Shown: positions 6,844 to 13,949 of the stretch, in pieces
Layout: each line of letters opens with the position of its first letter
Numbering within the stretch: position 1 is the first letter of the stretch
Assembly (NCBI GenBank): GCA_964647695.1
Contig: CAZYIS010000009.1
Location: forward strand, 1 to 23,191
Reading direction: 5' to 3'
DNA: 23,191 nucleotides
Origin: VGKP01 sp964647695
Lineage (GTDB): Archaea > Nanobdellota > Nanobdellia > Pacearchaeales > GW2011-AR1
The notes under the pieces: model-generated
Database searches by the model: none
Seen by the model: the letters and a program-made list of their open reading frames with translations, nothing else
Told to the model about the DNA's origin: nothing
Translations under genes and position numbers: made by a program

Positions 6844-8103
6844 ATGGAAAAAAATAGGGAAAATCAGCCTCTGGCATCTAGGGTAAGGCCTAAAAGTCTT
6901 GATGATTTTATTGGCCAAGAACATATTGTGGGTATGGGCAAACCATTAAGATTAATAATTGAAAATAAGCAACTGCCCAGTTCTATAATATTATGGGGAA
7001 CTCCTGGATGTGGTAAAACTACCCTTGCCAGAATCATTGCGAAGCTCGTGGATGCAGAATTTGTTGAAATGAGTGCAGTTAGCACTGGAAAAGCCGATGT
7101 GGAGAAGGTAATCAATAGAGCAAGGCTAATGAACAGGAAAACCATATTATTTCTGGATGAAATTCATAGATTTAATAAGGCCCAGCAGGATTTTCTACTG
7201 CCATTTGTGGAATCAGGAGTAATTACGCTTATTGGAGCCACCACTGAAAATCCTAGTTTTGAAGTTATATCTCCACTTTTATCTAGAAGTAGAGTTTTTG
7301 TGCTGGAACAATTAAAAGAAGAAAATATAGTTAAAATTATTAAAAATGCCTTGCTGAATAAGGATGGTTTGAATAATATTATTAAAATTGAAGATGAAAA
7401 TATTAAACTCATTGCTAATTTATCTAATGGCGATGCAAGAAATGCTTTGAACATATTAGAACTGGCTGCATCCATTGGTAAAATGTCTAATTCGGGAATA
7501 ACTAAAGAAATAATACTTAATTCGGTTCAGAAATCTCTTAGATATGATAAGGACGGGGAAGAACATCATAATATTATTTCGGCAGTGCATAAATCCATGA
7601 GAGATTCGGATGTGCAGGGAAGTATCTATTGGGTAATGAGAATGATTGAAGCAGGAGAAGATCCGGAATATATTATAAGAAGAATGATTAGGTTCGCATC
7701 CGAAGATATTGGTAATGCGGATCCTAATGCTCTAAATGTGGCCATAAATTGTATGCATAGCGTTCGCTTTTTAGGTTATCCTGAATGTAACACGGCATTA
7801 ATTCAATGCGCAGTCTATCTTGCTAGTGCTCCTAGATCTAATAAGGTATACGAAGCAGTGAATAAGGCTAAAGAAGTGATTAAACAAACGGGAAATCTTC
7901 CGGTGCCATTGCATCTAAGAAATGCTCCAACAAAATTAATGAAAGATTTGAACTATGGAAAGGATTACAAGTATGCTCATAATTTTGAAGATGCTAAAGT
8001 TGATCAGGAACATCTTCCTAGCGAGATAAAAGATGAAATTTTCTATGAACCTAGTGATAGAGGTTTTGAAGCAGAAATAAAAAAGAGAATGCAGAAAAAA
8101 TAG
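6844..8103 (+). CDS. rarA: RarA/MgsA/WRNIP1-family AAA+ ATPase
   Basis: The 419-residue protein is full length for RarA. It begins with the family motif PLASRVRPKSLDDFIGQEHI. Walker A is G52-TPGCGKTT, Walker B with the family signature is LFLDEIHRFNKAQQD (D104, E105), sensor 1 is GATTENPSFE (N135), and the arginine finger region is SPLLSRSRVF. The C-terminal half has the MgsA tetramerisation domain (RMIRFASEDIGNADP near residue 280, then YLASAPRSNKVY). RarA acts on stalled replication forks as a clamp-loader-like tetramer. It is common in bacteria and eukaryotes but patchy in archaea, so acquisition from bacteria is likely. It has its own promoter opposite the RHH gene. Confidence 0.95.
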   Translation: MEKNRENQPLASRVRPKSLDDFIGQEHIVGMGKPLRLIIENKQLPSSIILWGTPGCGKTTLARIIAKLVDAEFVEMSAVSTGKADVEKVINRARLMNRKTILFLDEIHRFNKAQQDFLLPFVESGVITLIGATTENPSFEVISPLLSRSRVFVLEQLKEENIVKIIKNALLNKDGLNNIIKIEDENIKLIANLSNGDARNALNILELAASIGKMSNSGITKEIILNSVQKSLRYDKDGEEHHNIISAVHKSMRDSDVQGSIYWVMRMIEAGEDPEYIIRRMIRFASEDIGNADPNALNVAINCMHSVRFLGYPECNTALIQCAVYLASAPRSNKVYEAVNKAKEVIKQTGNLPVPLHLRNAPTKLMKDLNYGKDYKYAHNFEDAKVDQEHLPSEIKDEIFYEPSDRGFEAEIKKRMQKK

Positions 8104-8114
8104 AAAAAGAAAAA

Positions 8115-8122
8115 TTTAAATA
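8115..8122 (+). promoter_or_regulatory. TATA box of the acidic microprotein gene
   Basis: TTTAAATA begins exactly 29 nt before ATG 8144. Confidence 0.65.
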
Positions 8123-8143
8123 TTAAATATAACAGAAAAAACT

Positions 8144-8248
8144 ATGGGAAATAAAAAAGATCCTTTTGAAGAAGATTTTGATTTGGAAGAAAAAGAAGAT
8201 AAGGATGATGAAGATGATGATGAAGAGACCGACAAAGATGGTTGGTAG
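8144..8248 (+). CDS. 34-residue acidic microprotein
   Basis: A complete frame ATG 8144 to TAG 8246-8248 encodes 34 residues: MGNKKDPFEEDFDLEEKEDK, then an Asp/Glu-rich run and a closing ETDKDGW. More than half the residues are acidic. The TATA box at exactly -29 argues that it is transcribed and translated rather than a chance frame. It has no domain. Acidic peptides of this kind can be DNA mimics, Mg-binding tails or docking peptides for clamp or proteasome-like machines; which applies is unknown. It follows rarA by 40 nt and may be read with it as well as from its own start. Confidence 0.6.
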   Translation: MGNKKDPFEEDFDLEEKEDKDDEDDDEETDKDGW

Positions 8249-8262
8249 TAATCATAGTTAAA

Positions 8263-8270
8263 TTTAAAAT
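8263..8270 (+). promoter_or_regulatory. TATA box of the first GNAT gene
   Basis: TTTAAAAT begins exactly 29 nt before ATG 8292. Confidence 0.7.
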
Positions 8271-8291
8271 ACATAATATGCTATTTCTTGA

Positions 8292-8774
8292 ATGGATTTG
8301 GTTAAAATAGTTCATTTGAATAGGGTTCTGGCTCCAGCATTACTTTTCACTTTAACAAGTCAAGTTATGTATGATTCTCTTGTGAATAAATTCCCTCAGG
8401 TTAAGGAAATATTATTAGATAGTAATAGATCCGTATATTTGCCTAAAACTATTTCTGCGACCATAGAAAATGTTCCAGTAGGAGGTTTAATTTGGACCTA
8501 TGATGATCGAGATGATAGTTTGGTGGTTAAATATTTAGGAGTAAATGATAATTTTAGAAATCATGGAATAGGCAAAATGTTGATGGACGAGGCTGAAAAG
8601 ATTGCATTTACATTTGATTCTCCAAGAATTCAAACCGAAACCATAGAACCTAGAGGTAATGAACAAAATTTGCCCCTTTGGTATGCTCATCGAGGTTTTA
8701 ATTTAGTTAATAGAGTCTATGATCCTATCCATGGAAGAAATAATGTTATTCTTCAAAAAGAAATTAGACATTAA
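8292..8774 (+). CDS. GNAT-family N-acetyltransferase
   Basis: The 160-residue protein has the GNAT core: strand DSLVVKYLGVNDNF, then the acetyl-CoA pyrophosphate loop R89-NHGIG and helix KMLMDEAEKIA, followed by the strand PRIQTETIEP and WYAHRGFNLVNRVYDP, the usual strand-helix pair before the last strand. The N-terminal 50 residues are less typical and probably form the substrate side. The acceptor (protein N-terminus, small amine or other) cannot be told from sequence. It has its own promoter and is followed by another promoter for the CYTH gene. Confidence 0.85.
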   Translation: MDLVKIVHLNRVLAPALLFTLTSQVMYDSLVNKFPQVKEILLDSNRSVYLPKTISATIENVPVGGLIWTYDDRDDSLVVKYLGVNDNFRNHGIGKMLMDEAEKIAFTFDSPRIQTETIEPRGNEQNLPLWYAHRGFNLVNRVYDPIHGRNNVILQKEIRH

Positions 8775-8780
8775 AAAAGG

Positions 8781-8788
8781 TTTAAATA
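8781..8788 (+). promoter_or_regulatory. TATA box of the CYTH / GNAT operon
   Basis: TTTAAATA begins exactly 29 nt before ATG 8810. Confidence 0.75.
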
Positions 8789-8809
8789 ATCATTTCACTT
8801 TCTCTTAAC

Positions 8810-9340
8810 ATGATAGAAGTTGAATCTAAAGCACGAATAATAAATCCTGAAAAGCTAAGGGTTCTGGCTCAAAAGATAGGTCATTATAAGGGAAAGGAAA
8901 GGAAAGTTGATGATTATTATTCTTTGGAACCTAAGGGAAAATATCCTCAAAAAAGTCTTAGGATAAGAAAAAGATCTGGATTTTATGAAGTTAATTTTAA
9001 ACAAAGAATTTTTTATAAAAATGGAGTTCATGCAAAAAAAGAAACTGAATTCAAAGTTTCAGATATAGAAGATTTTCTTAGATTAATAGGAGATTTTGGT
9101 TTTAGAAAATGGTTAACCAAAGAAAAATATACTGAACTCTATGAAATAAAAAAGAATTTTCATATTGAACTGAATCATGTTAAAAATCTGGGATGGTTTG
9201 TGGAAGTGGAATATCTTTCTAGTTTGAAAGAAGCACATGGTGTTGCTAAGGAAGTTCGTTTGGTTATGGAAAAGCTGGGAATAAATAAAAAAGATATTGT
9301 GAAAGAAGGTTATACTAAATTACTTTGGGATAAAAAATAA
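8810..9340 (+). CDS. CYTH-domain protein (CyaB / thiamine-triphosphatase superfamily)
   Basis: The 176-residue protein starts with the defining ExExK motif (E3, E5, K7 in MIEVESKARI). The triphosphate-tunnel strands follow: VDDYYSLEP, SLRIRKRSG, YEVNFKQR, KKETEFKV and FHIELNHVKNLGWFVEVEYL, with basic and acidic residues alternating into the barrel. Known members are class IV adenylate cyclases (CyaB), thiamine triphosphatase and tripolyphosphatases. The archaeal members resemble CyaB, but sequence alone does not separate cyclase from phosphatase activity. It lies 3 nt before the second GNAT gene, so the two are co-transcribed. Confidence 0.92.
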   Translation: MIEVESKARIINPEKLRVLAQKIGHYKGKERKVDDYYSLEPKGKYPQKSLRIRKRSGFYEVNFKQRIFYKNGVHAKKETEFKVSDIEDFLRLIGDFGFRKWLTKEKYTELYEIKKNFHIELNHVKNLGWFVEVEYLSSLKEAHGVAKEVRLVMEKLGINKKDIVKEGYTKLLWDKK

Positions 9341-9343
9341 ATT

Positions 9344-9871
9344 ATGAGTGATATTACTTTTTCTGTAGATTATGGTAATGTAAGTGATAAAGAAGCTCAA
9401 ATAGTAAGATTATTAGCTGAAGAATATTTTAAAACTGAAGGCGATTCTGAACAAGCTAAGGTTAATGATGAAAACAGGAATTGGATACACGAAAATATTC
9501 CAGAATGTAGAAATGTTATCAAAGATGGAGAAAAAATCGTTGGATTCACACTGATATTTCCTTGTAAGAAAGAAACCATGAATCTTTTTTTAAATAATGA
9601 TATAACTGAAGAAGAATTACTTAGAATTATGAAAAAAGAATTAAATTATAAAAACTTTGATTCTATTTACTTATGTTCTACGGTAATCATAGAAGAATAT
9701 AGAAGAAAGGGGTTAGCATTGAAAGCCTTTATTAAATCTATAGAAAAAATAATTTCATTTTCTAAAAATAAAAAACCTAATTTATTCTATTGGGGTTTTT
9801 CTGAAGAGGGAAAGAGATTATCTGAGAAGGTAGCAAAAGAAACGGGTTTAGAATTAAAATATCGACGCTAA
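9344..9871 (+). CDS. Divergent GNAT-family acetyltransferase
   Basis: The 175-residue protein has a long N-terminal half (residues 1-105), then the GNAT core: strand DSIYLCSTVIIEEY, the acetyl-CoA loop R120-RKGLA, helix LKAFIKSIEKI, and the strand NLFYWGFSEEG followed by helix RLSEKVAKETGL. The Q/R-x-x-G-x-G/A signature fits, but the rest is distant from well-known families. The start is 3 nt after the CYTH stop, so translation may be coupled. Together with the upstream GNAT gene, two acetyltransferases flank the CYTH gene; any joint role is unknown. Confidence 0.7.
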   Translation: MSDITFSVDYGNVSDKEAQIVRLLAEEYFKTEGDSEQAKVNDENRNWIHENIPECRNVIKDGEKIVGFTLIFPCKKETMNLFLNNDITEEELLRIMKKELNYKNFDSIYLCSTVIIEEYRRKGLALKAFIKSIEKIISFSKNKKPNLFYWGFSEEGKRLSEKVAKETGLELKYRR

Positions 9872-9881
9872 TTTTCAATAG

Positions 9882-9894
9882 GGAACAATATTCC
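9882..9894. promoter_or_regulatory. Inverted repeat GGAA-N5-TTCC upstream of a TATA box
   Basis: GGAA (9882-9885) and TTCC (9891-9894) face each other across five bases and end 6 nt before the TATA box at 9901. A larger repeat with the same GGAA/TTCC core covers the next TATA box (10026-10042). This may be a regulator site, but four-base arms are short. Confidence 0.25.
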
Positions 9895-9900
9895 ACAAAG

Positions 9901-9909
9901 TATATAAAT
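9901..9909 (+). promoter_or_regulatory. TATA box in the 9872-10062 gap
   Basis: TATATAAAT begins 29 nt before the ATG at 9930 and continues AACAC, as does the trpS promoter (TTTATAAATAACAC). Confidence 0.65.
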
Positions 9910-9929
9910 AACACTTTCTTAAATATAGT

Positions 9930-10022
9930 ATGATAGCACAAGTAACTAGAGGGAATTGGATGCATTATATGCCAGTTAAACTTAGTTCTACTTGTTTATT
10001 TAATTCTATTTTAGTCAAGTAA
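9930..10022 (+). CDS. Possible 30-residue microprotein
   Basis: ATG 9930 to TAA 10020-10022 encodes 30 residues (MIAQVTRGNWMHYMPVKLSS, then a short hydrophobic, Cys-containing end). Nothing in the peptide identifies a family. The reason to list it is the strong TATA box exactly 29 nt upstream, the arrangement of confirmed genes here. The alternative is a small non-coding RNA starting near 9930. Confidence 0.4.
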   Translation: MIAQVTRGNWMHYMPVKLSSTCLFNSILVK

Positions 10023-10025
10023 TAA

Positions 10026-10042
10026 CGGAATATAAAATTCCG
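10026..10042. promoter_or_regulatory. TATA box enclosed in a perfect inverted repeat (candidate operator)
   Basis: CGGAAT (10026-10031) and ATTCCG (10037-10042) are perfect inverted arms around ATAAA, so the TATA core TATAAAA is inside a dyad. It precedes ATG 10063 by about 32 nt. A dimeric repressor here would block TBP. It could also form an RNA hairpin ending the upstream transcript. Confidence 0.45.
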
Positions 10043-10062
10043 CTCTTGAACAATCGATAACC

Positions 10063-10419
10063 ATGATACAAAAAATAAAAAATCAGGCTCTTGCACAATA
10101 TAACTCTCCTTATAACGATAGTTATGTAATTGGTCCTTTGGCAAAAATTCTATTGGATCAGAAAGTTATAGCTCTTAGAAAAGGATTATTGATAACCGAT
10201 GATCTTATAGCTGAGGCAGATGCATTTATTGGAAGAAATAGTTGTGTGGAGCATAGATCTGATGCCTATTGTCCTCATTGTCTTAAGGCACACATGATAA
10301 AAAAAGCTGAAGAACTGGGTTTAACTGAAGATACCATAGAATATCTAAATGAAATTATGCCTGGAGAAGTTGGACACGAAGGTTATTATTTAGATGCTGA
10401 TGAATTGGTGGAAGTTTAA
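10063..10419 (+). CDS. Unassigned protein with a C-x2-H-x5-C-x2-C zinc-type motif
   Basis: The 118-residue protein is mostly helical. Near residues 65-78 it has CVEHRSDAYCPHC, that is Cys-x2-His-x5-Cys-x2-Cys plus a further His, a plausible structural zinc site. The rest has no motif I recognise; the C-terminus is acidic (DADELVEV). No signal peptide or membrane helix is seen, so it should be cytoplasmic. Its promoter lies within a perfect inverted repeat, which suggests control by a dimeric regulator. It sits 39 nt before another unassigned gene with its own promoter. Confidence 0.65.
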   Translation: MIQKIKNQALAQYNSPYNDSYVIGPLAKILLDQKVIALRKGLLITDDLIAEADAFIGRNSCVEHRSDAYCPHCLKAHMIKKAEELGLTEDTIEYLNEIMPGEVGHEGYYLDADELVEV

Positions 10420-10429
10420 TAAAGAAAGT

Positions 10430-10439
10430 TATATAAATA
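10430..10439 (+). promoter_or_regulatory. TATA box of the 375-aa gene
   Basis: TATATAAATA core, first T at 10430, exactly 29 nt before ATG 10459. Confidence 0.75.
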
Positions 10440-10458
10440 GTGGAAAAATCCAAATCTG

Positions 10459-11586
10459 ATGAATGCAGTATGGGATAGAAAATACGATCTAGGAAGTTTA
10501 GATTCATTAGTAGAACATAATTCTGGTCAAAATGTATCGCTTTGCACTGTTAGATCTTCTAATCTAGGAGATACTAAATTAGGCAATGTTTTTTGGGTTT
10601 TACTGGCTCGAAGATTGGCAAAAAAACAATGTAAAGTTAATATCTATGATTTTCCTGAAAAGGGACAAGGTCCGTCTGCGATAGTTACTAATAAATTAGT
10701 AGAAATATTCGAAGTAGGCAATACCCGAGTTTCTAAAGCTGAGGATCATAATCAAGAAAGAGCTAGAAAAGAGTTGAAAAGATTTGCAAAGATATATTCA
10801 TCTAATCCTTCTGCATATCCTGGTTTAATACCTGCTGTTTCTGAAGGATTATTAAAATCAAAAGAAGGCCTAGATCCTTCTTTAGATAGAATGTCTGAGG
10901 AATTGGCTATTTTTTTGGAAGGACATGAAAATCCTCGCGCTGTTCAATTTAGCAATCATGAATCTGAAACAGTTCAATTGGTGAGATATTTAGGCAATCC
11001 TAAAAAAAGATTTGTTAGGATGGATCTTGGAGGAATAGAAAGCGAATTTAGAGCTGAAAGAGTAGCTAAAGTTAAAGATTTGCCTACAAAAATAATACTT
11101 GGTTCTGGTTTAGGTCAAAAATATAATCATTTTAATTCTAAGGTTTTAGAAGAAATGGCTCATGCTCTTTCGGAAATTGCGTTTGAAAGATTTCCAAAAA
11201 AACAATTTGGAGATAACATGGAAGGCCGAGAAAAAGGATGGGATTATGAAATTCAAAGAAATAACTTAATACTATCTAAAATAGATCAAATAAACCCTCA
11301 TCTTCAAACCTATTTAGCTATTCTTCTGAAAGATAAGGGCCATCAATGTTATATGGACCCGGAGGTATTTGGAAATGAATTGAGAAGAGCAACTAAACAT
11401 GTTTCTAAACTAGAAAATCCAGATTATACTTGGATATTTAAACATTTGAAGCAATATGAGTCAGGGTTCGGGGATTTAAAATCATTTTTTATTGATTTAA
11501 CCAGAAGAGCACTTCCAACCATAGATTCGGATGAATTATTAGAAGTAGGCAAACATTTCTATGGATCAATAAGTATTATGGTTTAA
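10459..11586 (+). CDS. Unassigned 375-residue cytoplasmic protein
   Basis: I do not recognise the family. There is no signal peptide or membrane helix. Residues ~26-65 (VSLCTVRSSNLGDTKLGNVF, then helix WVLLARRLAKK and strand CKVNIYDFPEKG) look like the first strand, Gly/Asn loop and helix of a Rossmann-type fold. The pattern is faintly like the HIGH region of class I aminoacyl-tRNA synthetases such as ArgRS, but no HIGH or KMSKS motif is present, so I do not assign it. Further landmarks are RFVRMDLGGIESEF near 185, IILGSGLGQKYNHF near 212 and a helical C-terminal third. It shares one base with the next gene (TAATG). Confidence 0.6.
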   Translation: MNAVWDRKYDLGSLDSLVEHNSGQNVSLCTVRSSNLGDTKLGNVFWVLLARRLAKKQCKVNIYDFPEKGQGPSAIVTNKLVEIFEVGNTRVSKAEDHNQERARKELKRFAKIYSSNPSAYPGLIPAVSEGLLKSKEGLDPSLDRMSEELAIFLEGHENPRAVQFSNHESETVQLVRYLGNPKKRFVRMDLGGIESEFRAERVAKVKDLPTKIILGSGLGQKYNHFNSKVLEEMAHALSEIAFERFPKKQFGDNMEGREKGWDYEIQRNNLILSKIDQINPHLQTYLAILLKDKGHQCYMDPEVFGNELRRATKHVSKLENPDYTWIFKHLKQYESGFGDLKSFFIDLTRRALPTIDSDELLEVGKHFYGSISIMV

Positions 11587-11768
11587 TGTTTTTTGAAGAA
11601 TATATAAGAAGAGAAGGCAATACTAAAATAGGAAATGTGATCGATGTATATAAGACTACTAAAGGTTCCAGTCCAAGTGGTAGAGAACTATACAAAATGA
11701 TACTTAGCCAAAAACCTAGTGAACATCAAGAAATACTCAACCCACAGGCAATGGATCTTAAGCGATAA
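11586..11768 (+). CDS. Unassigned 60-residue protein, translationally coupled
   Basis: ATG 11586 overlaps the previous stop by one base, a common sign of coupling. The 60-residue product (FFEEYIRREGNTKIGNVIDV, then KTTKGSSPSGRELYKMI) is polar, with helical ends and a Ser/Gly/Lys-rich middle. No domain is recognisable. Its stop codon abuts the stop of the convergent receptor gene with no spacer. Its position makes it a likely partner or regulator of the 375-aa protein; this is inference. Confidence 0.5.
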   Translation: MFFEEYIRREGNTKIGNVIDVYKTTKGSSPSGRELYKMILSQKPSEHQEILNPQAMDLKR

Positions 11769-13859
11769 TTACTTATCTTGCTTCTTCATAAACTTACTAA
11801 TGAATTGGGAATGACTGGATCTATCCAATAGACTATTTACTTTGAAAAGTCCATAGGGTGTTTGTTCTCCCTTAAGAACATTATAGGCCTTTCTATGTAG
11901 TGCTGATGAGAGCAATAGTTCATTGTGGGCCTTTTCGGCAGCGTTCTTGGCAACTATGGTGGTATTTCCGGATGAAGTGAATTTAACTTTACCGTCGATG
12001 AATTCAACAAACATTTCACCAATGTTTGCTCCAAGTCCGTAGTCTATCTTTATGGCATATTTCTTATTGAAGTCCTTAATTATGGATTCTATTTGAACGG
12101 CCATTTTGATGGCTTCCAAGGAATTATCTAACTTTTGAGTTACTCTTTGGGCAAATACTAGAACTTTGAAATCTCCTTGATCATAGACCTTTGCCTTTGC
12201 CTTTCTTGCTCTTTCTAGTGCATGCTCAACAACCGCCAGAGCAGGACTTTCGGAATTTCTTAGCTTATCAGCGTTCTTTAGTTTAAGTGCAACCACTACA
12301 ACTTCTTCTTTATTGGATGAACTTTCGGTTAGCATATTGGATGAATAGCTTGAACTTACTGCATCAGGAGAATAGGTGTCAAACTTTATGGATTTTCTTA
12401 TTATAGGTTTATCTTCCTGAGAAACTGCTTTCTTTTCTGGGAATGATTCTTTGGTTACAGGTATGAATCTACTTTTATTGGAATGGGAATAGACATTGGA
12501 AAGACTAAATTTAGAAGGAGTCTTAGCTATAAAATGATTTTTTCTTACATTTACATAGGCTTTGTAGGCTATGAACAATAAAATTAATACCACCAATAAC
12601 CAGGAGATTATTATGGCTGTGCCACTAAAGGCTACACTTAGATCTTTAACGCTGATGGCATTACCTGTTAAATAGGAGCTTCCGATGGATGTTTCAGTGG
12701 AAGAAGAACCTTCTTTTACGGCAATGGAATAGTTTCCGTTTGGCGCGGATAATTTGAATGTTTTTTCTTCAGCCAGGGCAAGATTTAATTCTTGGGTTTG
12801 GGTTTCATTTCCTATTTTTATATCTAGAGATTTTGTATAGGGAACATTACCTATGTTTTTTATGCTGAGAGTTTGATTTATTAAAGTAAAAGAAATCTTT
12901 TGAGATTCTTCAACGAAAAATGTTTTTCTTATGGACAGAGAACCATAGTCTCCTTCAATGGTCCAGTAGCCAGGAACAGCGTTGGATGCTAATTCAAGAT
13001 CTATGGAATCTCCAGATTTTACTATTTTATTATCTGAACTAATGGAAGAGTTTGGTTTGAAAAGTATGTATTTAGCGTCAGTATAGACGGGTTCTCCGGA
13101 TTGGTCAAAAAGTAAAACCTTGGCAGAGAGATTGTAGGGAGGAATAAGTGTAATTTGATCGGTTGCAACATCTATACTCTTTACTACTTGTTTAACTTTT
13201 ATGGAACTAGAGGATTGGCCCTTGTTGGAAAATGAACTTTGATTTTCTTTTTCAAATACTCTAACATTTAGGTTATAATCTTTGGCAGGAGCATCGGAAG
13301 GAATAACCAGAGAAAGACTAAATGCTCCATCACTAACAGTTGAAGTGGTTGAAGAATTTAAACCTTCAATTTGGGCAACTACATACCCGTTGGCATTATC
13401 TCCGCTGGCCCTTAGTGCAGTTCCGGTAATGGTAATCTGTTGATTTGGAGAAACTAGACTATTATCGGTTAGGAAAACCACATCTATTCTTGAAGTTATT
13501 TCAAAACTTTGAGATTGGGCGCTTTGGGAAGCAAAGGATGAAGAAATATAACAATTTCCAGTTGAATCAGCTATAAGATTTTGATCTAACTTTATATCTA
13601 AAGATATATTTTTACTTACTCCTGCTGGAATATAAAGTGGACTTTTGAAAAGATCTACTGAGCTGTTAGAACAGGCTAATTGCATGGTTAAAAAGTCATT
13701 GGCATCAACGGGTGAACTTACAATAATAGGGATTGCAAACTCATCGCCCAGATTATAGACCTCATTTGGTTGACCGATACTTATATCTGCAGAAACAAAA
13801 TTCATGAGAAATAGTCCTGTTAAACATAGTAAAAATACGCTTAATACCTTCTTTTCCAT
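11769..13859 (-). CDS. Single-pass surface receptor-like protein with degenerate class III nucleotide cyclase domain
   Basis: The 696-residue protein has a signal peptide (cut near VSA24), then ~380 extracellular residues rich in beta strands and Ser/Asn, made of Ig-like or carboxypeptidase-regulatory-like modules (for example SPNQQITITGTALRASGDN). A transmembrane helix lies at ~413-436 and a basic, Ser-rich linker at ~440-515. Residues ~516-685 follow the class III adenylate/guanylate cyclase order: strand VVVVALKLKNADKL, helix AVVEHALERARKAKAKV, hairpin YDQGDFKVLVFAQ, helix EAIKMAVQIESIIKDFN, strand IDYGLGANIGEMFVEF and helix KNAAEKAHNELLLSSALHR. The second metal Asp (D563, in QGD) is kept, but the first (FADI motif) is absent, so activity is doubtful. 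It has its own TATA box, opposite trpS. Confidence 0.75.
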   Translation of the reverse strand: MEKKVLSVFLLCLTGLFLMNFVSADISIGQPNEVYNLGDEFAIPIIVSSPVDANDFLTMQLACSNSSVDLFKSPLYIPAGVSKNISLDIKLDQNLIADSTGNCYISSSFASQSAQSQSFEITSRIDVVFLTDNSLVSPNQQITITGTALRASGDNANGYVVAQIEGLNSSTTSTVSDGAFSLSLVIPSDAPAKDYNLNVRVFEKENQSSFSNKGQSSSSIKVKQVVKSIDVATDQITLIPPYNLSAKVLLFDQSGEPVYTDAKYILFKPNSSISSDNKIVKSGDSIDLELASNAVPGYWTIEGDYGSLSIRKTFFVEESQKISFTLINQTLSIKNIGNVPYTKSLDIKIGNETQTQELNLALAEEKTFKLSAPNGNYSIAVKEGSSSTETSIGSSYLTGNAISVKDLSVAFSGTAIIISWLLVVLILLFIAYKAYVNVRKNHFIAKTPSKFSLSNVYSHSNKSRFIPVTKESFPEKKAVSQEDKPIIRKSIKFDTYSPDAVSSSYSSNMLTESSSNKEEVVVVALKLKNADKLRNSESPALAVVEHALERARKAKAKVYDQGDFKVLVFAQRVTQKLDNSLEAIKMAVQIESIIKDFNKKYAIKIDYGLGANIGEMFVEFIDGKVKFTSSGNTTIVAKNAAEKAHNELLLSSALHRKAYNVLKGEQTPYGLFKVNSLLDRSSHSQFISKFMKKQDK

Positions 13860-13880
13860 GTAAAATATAGAATATAGCGA

Positions 13881-13888
13881 TATATAAA
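13881..13888 (-). promoter_or_regulatory. TATA box of the receptor-like gene
   Basis: Minus strand TTTATATA, first T exactly 29 nt before ATG 13859. Confidence 0.75.
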
Positions 13889-13920
13889 GATTTGTCTAGG
13901 ATAAAAACGAAGGTGTAATG

Positions 13921-13929
13921 TTTATAAAT
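13921..13929 (+). promoter_or_regulatory. TATA box of trpS
   Basis: TTTATAAAT begins exactly 29 nt before ATG 13950. Confidence 0.8.
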
Positions 13930-13949
13930 AACACTGAATAAGAAGAATT

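Noticed and set aside
10459..11586. Class I aminoacyl-tRNA synthetase paralogue
   Set aside because: A strand-loop-helix resembles the HIGH region only loosely, and neither HIGH nor KMSKS is present.
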